DNA from: Clostridia bacterium
GTDB taxonomy: Bacteria > Bacillota > Clostridia > Saccharofermentanales > UBA5734
DNA: 28,414 nucleotides
NCBI GenBank assembly: GCA_017997315.1
Contig: JAGOFF010000005.1
Span: forward strand, 1 to 28,414
Direction of reading: 5' to 3'
In this document: positions 1-6,720 of the stretch, piece by piece
Layout of the letters: each line of letters starts with the position of its first letter
How positions within the stretch are numbered: the first letter of the stretch is position 1
The notes under the pieces: generated by a model
What the model was told of the DNA's origin: nothing
What the model saw: the letters and a program-made list of their open reading frames with translations, nothing else
The model's database searches: none
Translations under genes and position numbers: made by a program

Positions 1-132
1 GTCCTCTCCTACCGTGCGGATCACTTGGGGAACCGGATTTCCGGCCGCCCCGCAAAGGTCGGATCTGTAAAATCCGGCCGATTCGAATATCCCTTTTATT
101 TTAGCATAAATGAGGGGGACACCGCACCCGGA

Positions 133-624
133 CTACGACACGCCTGTCACCGGCGCGATCCAGGGCGCGGCGGCGGTCAGCGCCAGTCCGGCGGCGCAAG
201 CCGCCGCGGCCGCGGTCCGGAGCGTGCGCAGACTGCCGGACGGGGCGGAAACAGCCGCGTCACGGGCGATGAGCCCGGCGGGAATCAGGACGATCGCAAT
301 CGCCAGCGGGACCAGGACGGACAAGGATACCCCGTACCCGAGCCCGAACCACGCGAACAGCAGACCGGTGAACGCTTCGACCAGCGGGTAGCGCACCGCG
401 ATCGGGGCGCCGCAATACCGGCAGCGGCCGCGCAGGAACAGCCAGGATAGTACGGGGACGAGGTCCCGCGCCGCCAGACGGCGTCCGCACTTCGGACAGG
501 CAGACGGCGGCCGGACGATCGACAGGCGGCGCGGAAGTCGCCAGACCACGACATTGAGGAACGAGCCGACGACCAGTCCGATCAGTCCCAGATACAGGAC
601 AAACCACACCTCCAGCCAGAACAC
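133..624 (-). CDS. Prepilin-peptidase-like membrane protein, N-terminal half only
   Basis: A 163-residue membrane protein that matches the N-terminal part of type IV prepilin peptidases (A24 family). Seen: a hydrophobic start with the VGSFLNVVVWRLP signature (residues 19-31), a four-cysteine zinc-type domain (C43, C46, C68, C71) followed by GAPIAVRYPLVE, then hydrophobic helices to the end. Full enzymes are about 250 residues and need two aspartates in the C-terminal membrane domain, one in a GxGD motif. No such motif is present, so peptidase or methylase activity is doubtful. I chose the GTG at 624 because homology begins there and GGAAGG lies about 10 nt upstream; the frame stays open further upstream but gives unrelated sequence. 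No pilin genes are nearby. It could be a truncated relic or a stand-alone Cys-domain protein. The family match is good; function is unknown. Confidence 0.75.
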   Translation of the reverse strand: MFWLEVWFVLYLGLIGLVVGSFLNVVVWRLPRRLSIVRPPSACPKCGRRLAARDLVPVLSWLFLRGRCRYCGAPIAVRYPLVEAFTGLLFAWFGLGYGVSLSVLVPLAIAIVLIPAGLIARDAAVSAPSGSLRTLRTAAAAACAAGLALTAAAPWIAPVTGVS

Positions 625-651
625 CCATCCACCACCTTCCCCCGCCTGCGG

Positions 652-717
652 CCGGCAAATCCGGACACGTTCAGGCACGTCCTGACCGCGACCGGCTTGT
701 CCGGACACGGTCAGGCA
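652..717. repeat. Two 26-bp direct repeats, 40-bp period, in the leader of the prepilin-peptidase-like gene
   Basis: The copies occupy 652-677 and 692-717. Both contain CCGGACACG(T/G)TCAGGCA, identical at 16 of 17 positions, and both begin CCGGC. The second copy contains the perfect palindrome TGTCCGGACA (698-707), and TCAGG-CACGT-CCTGA (671-685) forms an inverted repeat at the first. Position just downstream of a predicted start site fits tandem operators, but no regulator is identified. Confidence 0.5.
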
Positions 718-727
718 TATCACGCCT

Positions 728-736
728 ATTATACCA
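728..736 (-). promoter_or_regulatory. Extended -10 promoter for the leftward prepilin-peptidase-like gene
   Basis: On the minus strand the sequence reads TG-G-TATAAT, a perfect extended -10 box, about 105 bp upstream of the GTG start. No convincing -35 is present at 16-18 bp, as is common for extended -10 promoters. Transcription would start near 721 and run through the direct repeats at 652-717. Confidence 0.55.
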
Positions 737-824
737 ATCGGTGTGCAACGCGGACGGATGCATGAATCCGCCGGATCGTAAGCGGGTTTCCATTGTGGAT
801 TTAGCGGAACTGTAACGGAACGGA

Positions 825-853
825 TTGACGATCCCATGTATGCTCCGTATGAT
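825..853 (+). promoter_or_regulatory. Sigma-70-type promoter of uxuA
   Basis: TTGACG (825-830), 17-bp spacer, TATGAT (848-853). Both boxes differ from consensus at one base and spacing is ideal. Transcription should start near 860, giving a leader of about 50 nt before the uxuA ATG at 909. Confidence 0.85.
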
Positions 854-862
854 GAGACCTGC

Positions 863-883
863 AAAAACCGGTATGCCGTTTTT
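863..883. promoter_or_regulatory. Inverted repeat at the uxuA transcription start, candidate operator
   Basis: AAAAAC (863-868) and GTTTTT (878-883) are perfect inverted arms with a 9-bp centre; an extra G/C pair matches one position further in. The element sits directly after the -10 box, where a repressor would block initiation. The cognate regulator is not identifiable; a hexuronate or LacI-type repressor is a guess. Confidence 0.45.
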
Positions 884-908
884 CATATGAACAAGGAGCC
901 GCAAAATC

Positions 909-1991
909 ATGAGCATGAAAATGACCTTCCGTTGGTACGGACCCGGACACGACAACATCCCGCTCCGGCACATCCGGCAGATCCCCGGCATCCATGGAGT
1001 CGTCGCGACCCTGATGGACGTCCCTGCGGGCGATGTCTGGCCCGAGGACGAAATCCAGGCGATGAAGAAGCAGGTCGAGGACGCCGGGCTGACCATGGAG
1101 GTCATCGAGAGCGTCAATGTCCACGAGGACATCAAACTCGGGAACGGCCGCCGCGACGAATACATCGAGAACTACATCACCACGATCCGGCGGCTCGGCC
1201 GGGCCGGGGTCAAGGTCATCTGCTACAACTTCATGCCGGTGTTCGACTGGATCCGCTCCGACCTCGCGAAGCCGCTTGCGGACGGTTCCACCGTGCTTGC
1301 GTACGACGCGGACCGGATCGAGACCGCGGATCCGCTCCGTCTGGTCGAGAGCTTCGCCAAGGAGTCCGGCGGATTCTCGCTGCCGGGCTGGGAACCGGAG
1401 AGGCTGAAGGAACTCACCGTACTGTTCGACAAGTACCGCCATATGGACGCCGACAAGCTGTTCGACAACCTCGGGTACTTCCTGCGTGCGATCGTCCCGG
1501 TCTGCGAAGAGCAGGGAATCCGCATGGCCGTTCATCCGGACGATCCCCCGTGGCCGATCTACGGGCTGCCCCGGATCGTGACCGGGGAAAAGAACCTGGA
1601 GCGTTTGCTCGCGCTCGTCGATTCCCCCGCAAACTCGCTCACGCTCTGCACCGGTTCGCTCGGATCCAATCCGGAGAACGACATCCCCGCGATCGTCCGC
1701 AAGTTCTCGGGCAGGGGCCGCATCGCTTTCGCCCACATCCGGAACGTCCGGATCGAGCGCAAGGGGCTGTTCCACGAGAGTTCCCACCTGTCGTCCGACG
1801 GCAGCCTGGACATGTTCGCGATCGTCAAGGCGTTCCACGACACCGGTTTCGACGGGTACGTCCGACCGGACCACGGCCGAATGATCTGGGATGAAAACGG
1901 CCGCCCGGGGTACGGGCTGTATGACCGCGCGCTCGGGATCGCCTACCTGAACGGGCTGCAGGAAGCGATCGAAAAGACGGACCGCCGCTGA
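909..1991 (+). CDS. uxuA: Mannonate dehydratase
   Basis: Cytoplasmic enzyme (EC 4.2.1.8) that dehydrates D-mannonate to 2-keto-3-deoxy-D-gluconate in glucuronate breakdown. The 360-residue length equals that of Bacillota UxuA. The N-terminus (FRWYGPGHDNIPLRHIRQI) and TIM-barrel segments such as CYNFMPVFDW are typical. The family's Mn-binding set is present: H209 (HPDDPP), C247 (LCTGSLG), H276 (FAHIRNV) and D321 (RPDHGR). The ATG at 909 has AAGGAG at 893-898. The gene stands alone between a strong promoter and a strong terminator; no uxaC or uxuB is in the window, so the rest of the pathway must lie elsewhere. Identification is secure. Confidence 0.95.
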   Translation: MSMKMTFRWYGPGHDNIPLRHIRQIPGIHGVVATLMDVPAGDVWPEDEIQAMKKQVEDAGLTMEVIESVNVHEDIKLGNGRRDEYIENYITTIRRLGRAGVKVICYNFMPVFDWIRSDLAKPLADGSTVLAYDADRIETADPLRLVESFAKESGGFSLPGWEPERLKELTVLFDKYRHMDADKLFDNLGYFLRAIVPVCEEQGIRMAVHPDDPPWPIYGLPRIVTGEKNLERLLALVDSPANSLTLCTGSLGSNPENDIPAIVRKFSGRGRIAFAHIRNVRIERKGLFHESSHLSSDGSLDMFAIVKAFHDTGFDGYVRPDHGRMIWDENGRPGYGLYDRALGIAYLNGLQEAIEKTDRR

Positions 1992-2005
1992 GACGGCCCG
2001 GCATC

Positions 2006-2014
2006 TGCTACAAT
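2006..2014 (+). promoter_or_regulatory. Possible extended -10 promoter just before the uxuA terminator
   Basis: TG-C-TACAAT is an extended -10 match with no clear -35. A transcript would begin near 2021 and at once meet the terminator hairpin at 2030-2058. It is the only visible promoter-like element before the PEP/pyruvate-binding gene, so it may be that gene's promoter with a terminator in the leader, or chance. Confidence 0.35.
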
Positions 2015-2029
2015 AAAGCCAAGGCGACG

Positions 2030-2067
2030 ATGCCGGGACGGATCCTCCGTCCCGGCATTCTTTTTCC
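2030..2067 (+). terminator. Rho-independent terminator after uxuA
   Basis: Perfect 13-bp stem ATGCCGGGACGGA / TCCGTCCCGGCAT with a TCC loop, followed by TCTTTTT. It should end uxuA transcription. Confidence 0.92.
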
Positions 2068-2075
2068 ACTGGCTG

Positions 2076-2098
2076 CCGGTGCCGGGCTCCGGCACCGG
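2076..2098 (+). other. Strong hairpin in the leader of the PEP/pyruvate-binding gene
   Basis: CCGGTGCCGG (2076-2085), GCT loop, CCGGCACCGG (2089-2098): a perfect 10-bp stem with no T-run. TGCCGGG inside its left side (2080-2086) is also complementary to CCCGGCA (2051-2057) in the right arm of the preceding terminator, so the two structures could compete. Confidence 0.6.
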
Positions 2099-2125
2099 TA
2101 CGGCCCCTGATGGCGGAGGTGCTCC

Positions 2126-4747
2126 ATGGACAGCGCGACAGCGGGATCTTCCGCGTTCCGGCGCATCCGGTCCGGCTTTCCCGCGCTCGACCGCGTGCTC
2201 GACGACATCCGGCTCGGCGACAACGTCGTCTGGCAGGTGGACGACATCGCGGACTACCGGTTCTTTGCGGAGCGGTTCGCAGCCCAGGCCCTGGCGGACG
2301 GATTCCGGGTCGTCTACGTCCGGTTCGGGGGGCATCCCCCTGTCGCACCGGACGATCCGCACATCCGGCTGTGCCGGGTGGACGCGCACCGGGGCTTCGA
2401 GGCTTTCACCGCCGAGGTTCACAGGATCGTGACCCGGGAGGGACGGCAGGCGTTCTACGTGTTCGACTGCCTGACGGAACTCACGGACGAGTGGTGCAGC
2501 GACCTCATGACCGGGAACTTTTTCCGGAGCACCTGTCCGTACCTGTTCGAACTGGACACCGTCGCGTTCTTCGCGCTGCAGCGCGGACGGCACTCGTACG
2601 AGACCATCGCGCGTATCCGCGAGACGACCCAGCTGCTGCTGGAACTCCACAACATCGACGGTACGCTGTACCTGCACCCGCTCAAGGTCTGGGAGCGGTA
2701 CTCCCCCGCCATGTTCCTCCCGCACCGGGTGGACGCCGGCGGCGACCGGATCGAACCGGTCACCGCGAGCGCCGAAGCCGCGGCTCTGTTCTCCCCGCGC
2801 ATCCCGGGCGCGGGCGGCGCACTGCAGCTCGACTACTGGGACCGGGTGTTCCTCGAGGCGGAGCAGGCGCTCGACATTCCGCCGGACGATCCGGCAGCGG
2901 GCGGATGGCGCCGCCGGTTGATCCGGATGCTCTTCGGCCCGGAATCGCGGATCGGGGGACTCGCGGAGCGGTTCCTGAGCCTGCCCGACCTGATCGGGAT
3001 CCAGCGCCGCGAGATCGGGACCGGGCCGATCGGCGGCAAGGCCGCGGGCATGCTGCTGGCGCGCGCGATCCTCGCCGCGGACCCCTCGTTCGACTGGTCC
3101 GTCCGGCTGGAGCGGCACGACTCGTTTTTTGTGGGCTCCGACGTCTACTATACCTATCTCGTCCACAACGACTGTTTCCGGCTCCGTCTCCGGCAGAACA
3201 CCGATGAGGGCTACTTTGCCCTCGCGGACGAACTGCGGACCCGGCTGGAACACGGGTACTTCCCGTCCTCGCTGCGGGACCGGTTCCTGTCGATGCTCGA
3301 ATATTTCGGGAACTCCCCGATCATCGTGCGTTCTTCGAGCCTCCTGGAGGACCAGTTCGGGAACGCGTTCGCGGGCAAGTACGAAAGCGTCTTCTGCCCC
3401 AACCAGGGTTCCCCGGAAGAACGGTACCGCCGGTTCGAGGATGCTGTGCGCCGGGTCTACGCCAGCACGATGAATCCGGACGCGCTCGCCTACCGCCACA
3501 AGCGCGGACTGCAGGGCAAGGACGAACAGATGGCGCTGCTGGTGCAGCGGGTGTCGGGCGACCGTCATGGACCGCTGTTCTTCCCGCTGGTCGCGGGCAT
3601 GGGCAACTCCTCCAACCTGTATGTCTGGGACAACCGCATCGACGGATCCGCGGGCATGACAAGGCTGGTGTTCGGACTCGGGACGCGTTCGGTCGACCGT
3701 GTGGCGGGGGACTATCCGCGCATCGTCGCGCTGGACCGCCCGGCACTGTTCCCGGCGTCGGGACGCGATCGGGCCCGCTTTTCCCAGCATGAGGCGGACG
3801 TGCTGGACCTCGAATCCAACACGCTGCGCCCGATGCCCGTGCGCGACGTCCTGCGCCTGGCGCCCGGGATCGACGTGGACCTCATCGGGGAGGAGGACCG
3901 CGAGGCAGCCGAAGCCGCGCGCACCTACCGCCTCCCGCCGGAAAGCGTCCCCTGGATCCTGACGTTCGCCCGGCTGCTCACCGGAACCGACTTTGCGGAC
4001 CTGCTGCGCCGCATGATGAAGCGCATCGAGTCGGTCTACGAGTATCCGGTCGACATCGAGTACGCCGCCAATCCCGGTCCGGACGGACTGCTGCGCGTCA
4101 ACCTGCTGCAGTGCCGGCCGCTCCAGACCCGATCGATCGGGCCGGCAGTGCAAATGCCCGCGCCGGGTGAAGGCTTGCACACTTTGTTCTCGATCGGATC
4201 CGGATTCATGGGGGGGAACGTCGCGCTCCGGCTGGATGTTCTGGTCCTGGTCCGGCCGGAGACCTACACCGCTCTGCCGGAACGCGACCGGTTCACGGTC
4301 GCGCGCGAGATCGGGAGGATCAACGCCGCGGTCGCCCGGGAAGGGCTGGCGGCCATGCTGCTGGGTCCGGGTCGATGGGGGACCACCACCCCCTCGTTGG
4401 GGGTCCCGGTGCGGTTCGGTGAAATCTCCGCGATGGCCGCGCTCGGTGAAATCGCGTTCGAGTCGGCCGGCCTGATGCCGGAACTGTCCTACGGCAGCCA
4501 TTTTTTCCAGGATCTGGTGGAGTCCGGGATCTTCTACGCAGCCATTTTCCCGCAGGAGCCCGATCCCGGCGGCGGACCGTCATACCGGCCGGAAGAGGTC
4601 GACGCGCTCCCGGTGTGGGAGCCCGCGGCCGGACTGGTCACGCTGCCGGACGTGTTGCGTGTGCTGGATCTGCGCGGGACCGGTGCCACGCTGTTATCGG
4701 ATATCGGTGCGCAGGAATGCCGGCTGGTGCTGCAACCTTCCGTGTAA
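2126..4747 (+). CDS. PEP/pyruvate-binding (PPDK_N-like) protein with degenerate RecA/KaiC-like N-terminus
   Basis: Large 873-residue soluble protein related to the ATP-grasp part of PEP synthase and pyruvate phosphate dikinase. Residues 1 to about 270 begin like a KaiC/RecA module (SGFPALDRVLDDIRLGDNV) and have a Walker-B-like strand (AFYVFDCLTEL), but the P-loop position reads VVWQVDDIADY with no GxxxxGK[T/S]. The PPDK_N part follows: GGKAAGMLLA at about 303 and IIVRSSSLLEDQFGNAFAGK at about 400. A C-terminal block carries GPGRWGTTTPSLG at about 748. No phosphohistidine swivel domain (TSH-type) and no PEP-synthesis TIM barrel are seen, so classic PEP synthase activity is unlikely. It may be a phosphotransferase or a regulatory protein. 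GGAGGT at 2115-2120 fixes the ATG. Domain call good, substrate unknown. Confidence 0.8.
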   Translation: MDSATAGSSAFRRIRSGFPALDRVLDDIRLGDNVVWQVDDIADYRFFAERFAAQALADGFRVVYVRFGGHPPVAPDDPHIRLCRVDAHRGFEAFTAEVHRIVTREGRQAFYVFDCLTELTDEWCSDLMTGNFFRSTCPYLFELDTVAFFALQRGRHSYETIARIRETTQLLLELHNIDGTLYLHPLKVWERYSPAMFLPHRVDAGGDRIEPVTASAEAAALFSPRIPGAGGALQLDYWDRVFLEAEQALDIPPDDPAAGGWRRRLIRMLFGPESRIGGLAERFLSLPDLIGIQRREIGTGPIGGKAAGMLLARAILAADPSFDWSVRLERHDSFFVGSDVYYTYLVHNDCFRLRLRQNTDEGYFALADELRTRLEHGYFPSSLRDRFLSMLEYFGNSPIIVRSSSLLEDQFGNAFAGKYESVFCPNQGSPEERYRRFEDAVRRVYASTMNPDALAYRHKRGLQGKDEQMALLVQRVSGDRHGPLFFPLVAGMGNSSNLYVWDNRIDGSAGMTRLVFGLGTRSVDRVAGDYPRIVALDRPALFPASGRDRARFSQHEADVLDLESNTLRPMPVRDVLRLAPGIDVDLIGEEDREAAEAARTYRLPPESVPWILTFARLLTGTDFADLLRRMMKRIESVYEYPVDIEYAANPGPDGLLRVNLLQCRPLQTRSIGPAVQMPAPGEGLHTLFSIGSGFMGGNVALRLDVLVLVRPETYTALPERDRFTVAREIGRINAAVAREGLAAMLLGPGRWGTTTPSLGVPVRFGEISAMAALGEIAFESAGLMPELSYGSHFFQDLVESGIFYAAIFPQEPDPGGGPSYRPEEVDALPVWEPAAGLVTLPDVLRVLDLRGTGATLLSDIGAQECRLVLQPSV

Positions 4748-4763
4748 AGTCCGTTGAACCGGC

Positions 4764-4777
4764 CCGGCGGACGCCGG
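4764..4777. other. Small palindrome between convergent genes
   Basis: CCGGCG-GA-CGCCGG lies in the 36-bp gap between two convergent genes. It could act as a weak bidirectional stop, but neither side has a T-run. Confidence 0.3.
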
Positions 4778-4783
4778 TGCGCC

Positions 4784-6130
4784 TTATGCGCCCAGAATGC
4801 GTTCCGCCTGGATCCGGTACCGTTCGTACAAGTCGTCCAGATCGAGGTAGTCGGGACATCCGTTGAAGTAGCACTGCATCCGGTTCCGGAACGGCTGTAT
4901 CCAGTGAGGCGGCAAGCGGTCCCGGCCGAGGACCGCCCCGACGATGCTCCCCGCGGTTGCACCGGTGCAGTCGTTGTCAAATCCCATGGCGACCGTTTCT
5001 CCGATCACCCGGGTGAAGTCCTTCCCGCCGAGGCAGATGCCCAGCACCACATACAGCGCGTTGTTGACCGCGTGTCCCTTGAACATCCCGTCGTACCGTG
5101 CGGTCACTGCGGCCGCCGCATCCCGGTAGCCGCGGATGTCCGGCGCGATCCCGAGCGCCCAGCGGACCGCTTCCGCGAACAGGCAGTGTTCCGGAATCTC
5201 GCACAGTCCGGCGCGCAGGGCGTCGACCGGATCGTCGACCACAAACGCCGCCGATACCGCCGCCGCCATGAACATCTCCCCGTACACCCCGTTCCGGCGG
5301 TGGTTCACCGAGGCGTCCCGCCAGGCGAGTTCCGCGGCCTTCTCCGGCCGGCCGGGCGCGACGTAGCCCCACGTGTCGGCGCGGGTCCAGGCCGCGACAG
5401 ACTGGGCGTTTGGATTCATGTGGTGTCCGGCGAGATCGGCGTCCCGTCCGGCCATCACGTTTTCCACAAAGTTCCGTTCCCCCCAGTACAACCCCCAGCT
5501 CCCGTTGTCCGCCCGGACGGGAATGGCCTGCGTCCAAAGTTCCGCCATCTGCGCGCGGGTGAACTCCGGACCGTACCGCTCGAGCGTCATCAGCCCGATC
5601 AGGGTGTAGGCGGTGTCGTCGTCCGCGGGGATGCAATCGATGTGGTCCAAGGTCAGCCCGGTCGAGTCGCCCTTGATGTAGCGCGGCGAATCCGGATTCT
5701 TGACGTGCCGCCAGTAATGGCGCAGCGGGTACTCGTCCCCGAAGTGACGCGCCCATTTTTCCATGTTGTCGACGCTTTGGAATTCCAGCCCCGCCCCGAG
5801 GGTGCATCCCGCACCCCGGCCGAGGATGGAGCCGAACCACCGCTCCCGGTAATCCCCCGGGATCGCCCGTGCGCACATCCGGTCCGCTCGGGGCCGGACC
5901 GCACGGATGGCCTCGAGATCCTCCGGCTCGTCCGGATCCGGCGCGGGGTGCGCAAGCAGGCGGTCGAACGCCTCCATCTGCTCCGACAGGAACGCGCGTG
6001 TCCGCTCGACGCGGGTGGCCGCTTCGTCCGGGTACCCGAACTCCGCCGCAAGCCGGGCATACCGCTCCAGGTTGTCGATGGTTTCTCCAAAATCCGGAAT
6101 TTTCGGATACCGGATATCCTCGATCCGCAT
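4784..6130 (-). CDS. ADP-ribosylglycohydrolase-family protein
   Basis: A 448-residue protein of the DraG/ADP-ribosylglycohydrolase fold, whose members remove ADP-ribose from proteins or small molecules using a di-magnesium centre. Seen: GRGAGCTLGAG (about 104-114), the metal motif ADDDT (D170-D172, T173) and a C-terminal FDNDCTGATAGSIVGA block (about 385-400) matching the family's DxDxxGA metal motif. It is longer than DraG (about 300 residues), with roughly 90 extra residues before the first motif, and belongs to the large uncharacterised group often encoded beside sugar transport genes. AGGAGG at 6138-6143 supports the ATG at 6130. It lies 30 nt downstream of a decayed sugar-permease relic on the same strand, suggesting it was the last gene of a lost transport operon. 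The true substrate may be a sugar-linked ribosyl compound; this is not known. Confidence 0.85.
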   Translation of the reverse strand: MRIEDIRYPKIPDFGETIDNLERYARLAAEFGYPDEAATRVERTRAFLSEQMEAFDRLLAHPAPDPDEPEDLEAIRAVRPRADRMCARAIPGDYRERWFGSILGRGAGCTLGAGLEFQSVDNMEKWARHFGDEYPLRHYWRHVKNPDSPRYIKGDSTGLTLDHIDCIPADDDTAYTLIGLMTLERYGPEFTRAQMAELWTQAIPVRADNGSWGLYWGERNFVENVMAGRDADLAGHHMNPNAQSVAAWTRADTWGYVAPGRPEKAAELAWRDASVNHRRNGVYGEMFMAAAVSAAFVVDDPVDALRAGLCEIPEHCLFAEAVRWALGIAPDIRGYRDAAAAVTARYDGMFKGHAVNNALYVVLGICLGGKDFTRVIGETVAMGFDNDCTGATAGSIVGAVLGRDRLPPHWIQPFRNRMQCYFNGCPDYLDLDDLYERYRIQAERILGA

Positions 6131-6160
6131 AAAGTCGCCTCCTGCCGTCCGGGTCGGGCT

Positions 6161-6403
6161 TCAGCCCTTGACCGCACCGCGGGTCGTCCCCTCGATGACC
6201 CGTTTATCGAGTACAGCATACAACACGATGAACCTCGCGATGGCGCTTCCGTATGCGTATTTGCTGAACTGGAATGCCGAATCATGCATGTACATCGAGG
6301 GCCTATCCGTCGCCTTGTCCGGGACGCCGCCCGCTCCGTCGATTCGCGCGGCATCGAAAAGCTCGTCGAAGATTCCTATCTGTAATTTCGCCGCCAGGAT
6401 CGC
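6161..6403 (-). pseudogene. Relic of sugar ABC transporter permease genes (CUT1, MalF/MalG type)
   Basis: An 80-codon open frame bounded by TAG (6404-6406) and TGA (6161-6163), with no plausible start. Three family hallmarks follow one another. First is the EAA-loop segment (ELFDAARIDGAG, residues 14-25). Second is GG-x-x-xAT followed by YMHDSAFQFSKYAYGSA (to about residue 54), as near the end of MalF-type permeases. Third is a MalG-type end, DKRVIEGTTRGAVKG. In intact proteins the first two are separated by about 60-70 residues including a membrane helix, and the third belongs to the partner permease. The relic therefore looks like two deletions that fused the remains of adjacent permease genes. 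The next gene downstream is the ADP-ribosylglycohydrolase. The permease identity is clear; the two-gene origin is inference. Confidence 0.75.
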
Positions 6404-6648
6404 CTATCTCGCTGATAATCTGCTGCACCCCAGATAAACTCCGACTAAAATTTTCACCATGTATTATCGTACAGTATACGGATTCAACTTCCATCCATAT
6501 GGACACAAGATGTAATTCGTGCGTACATATCGATGTTCCGGAGCGGAAAGCGGTCACGCGGAGGGAATATTCCGGGTATCCCTACATGGCGACGCACGAT
6601 GGAGGATAAGCAATTTTTCCGTTCTCTTCTGAAATTTTTACTAGGATA
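6404..6648. other. Gene-free stretch, less GC-rich, upstream of the sugar operon
   Basis: No convincing gene on either strand. The stretch has visibly more A+T than its surroundings, a short imperfect palindrome GTACAGTATAC (about 6469-6479) and T-tracts at its right end. It probably holds remains of the control region of the lost permease operon and upstream elements of the sugar-operon promoter. Confidence 0.45.
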
Positions 6649-6659
6649 TTGAAATTTTT
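6612..6659. promoter_or_regulatory. Phased A/T tracts upstream of the sugar-operon promoter
   Basis: TTTTT runs start at 6614, 6635 and 6655, spaced 21 and 20 bp, about two helical turns each. The last two sit in exact direct repeats TGAAATTTTT with a 20-bp period. Such phasing bends DNA and can boost promoters. The last tract lies just after the -35 box. Confidence 0.4.
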
Positions 6660-6677
6660 CACCCGAACCCCTACAGT
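6649..6677 (+). promoter_or_regulatory. Sigma-70-type promoter of the sugar-catabolic operon
   Basis: TTGAAA (6649-6654), 17-bp spacer, TACAGT (6672-6677). The start site is expected near 6684, about 37 nt before the isomerase ATG. Confidence 0.8.
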
Positions 6678-6682
6678 GAAGG

Positions 6683-6704
6683 TGTCCGCCGGACATTGCG
6701 GACA
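6683..6704. promoter_or_regulatory. Candidate operator of the sugar operon (probable LacI-family site)
   Basis: TGTCCG-C-CGGACA (6683-6695) is a perfect palindrome with an odd centre. It overlaps a second inverted repeat, TGTCCGC (6683-6689) with GCGGACA (6698-6704). Both sit on the predicted transcription start. A LacI-family gene lies in the same operon, so autoregulation is likely. In RNA the same arms could form a leader hairpin. Confidence 0.6.
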
Positions 6705-6720
6705 GCTGGGAGGACATACC

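Noticed and set aside
1943..4501. Very long minus-strand open frame opposite the PEP/pyruvate-binding gene
   Set aside because: It lacks family motifs and is rich in Arg, Pro, Gly and Asp. It mirrors a real gene and is expected in GC-rich coding DNA. The same applies to long frames opposite uxuA (801-2348), the isomerase (6484-8205), LacI and the glycosidase (9900-12617), the rhamnosidase (15501-17525), the ADP-ribosylglycohydrolase (4754-6385) and the DUF4956/CotH genes (21229-23400).
4764..4777. Bidirectional terminator between the PEP/pyruvate-binding and ADP-ribosylglycohydrolase genes
   Set aside because: The 6-bp palindrome lacks T-runs on both strands; kept only as a low-confidence palindrome.
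6303..6557. 84-codon minus-strand frame upstream of the permease relic
   Set aside because: It is in a different frame from the permease signatures, has no recognisable domain and ends in Arg-rich shadow sequence.
6649..6720. TTG start extending the isomerase by 24 residues
   Set aside because: The TTG is the -35 box, and the -10 and operator would be inside the coding sequence. ATG 6721 has a clear ribosome site.
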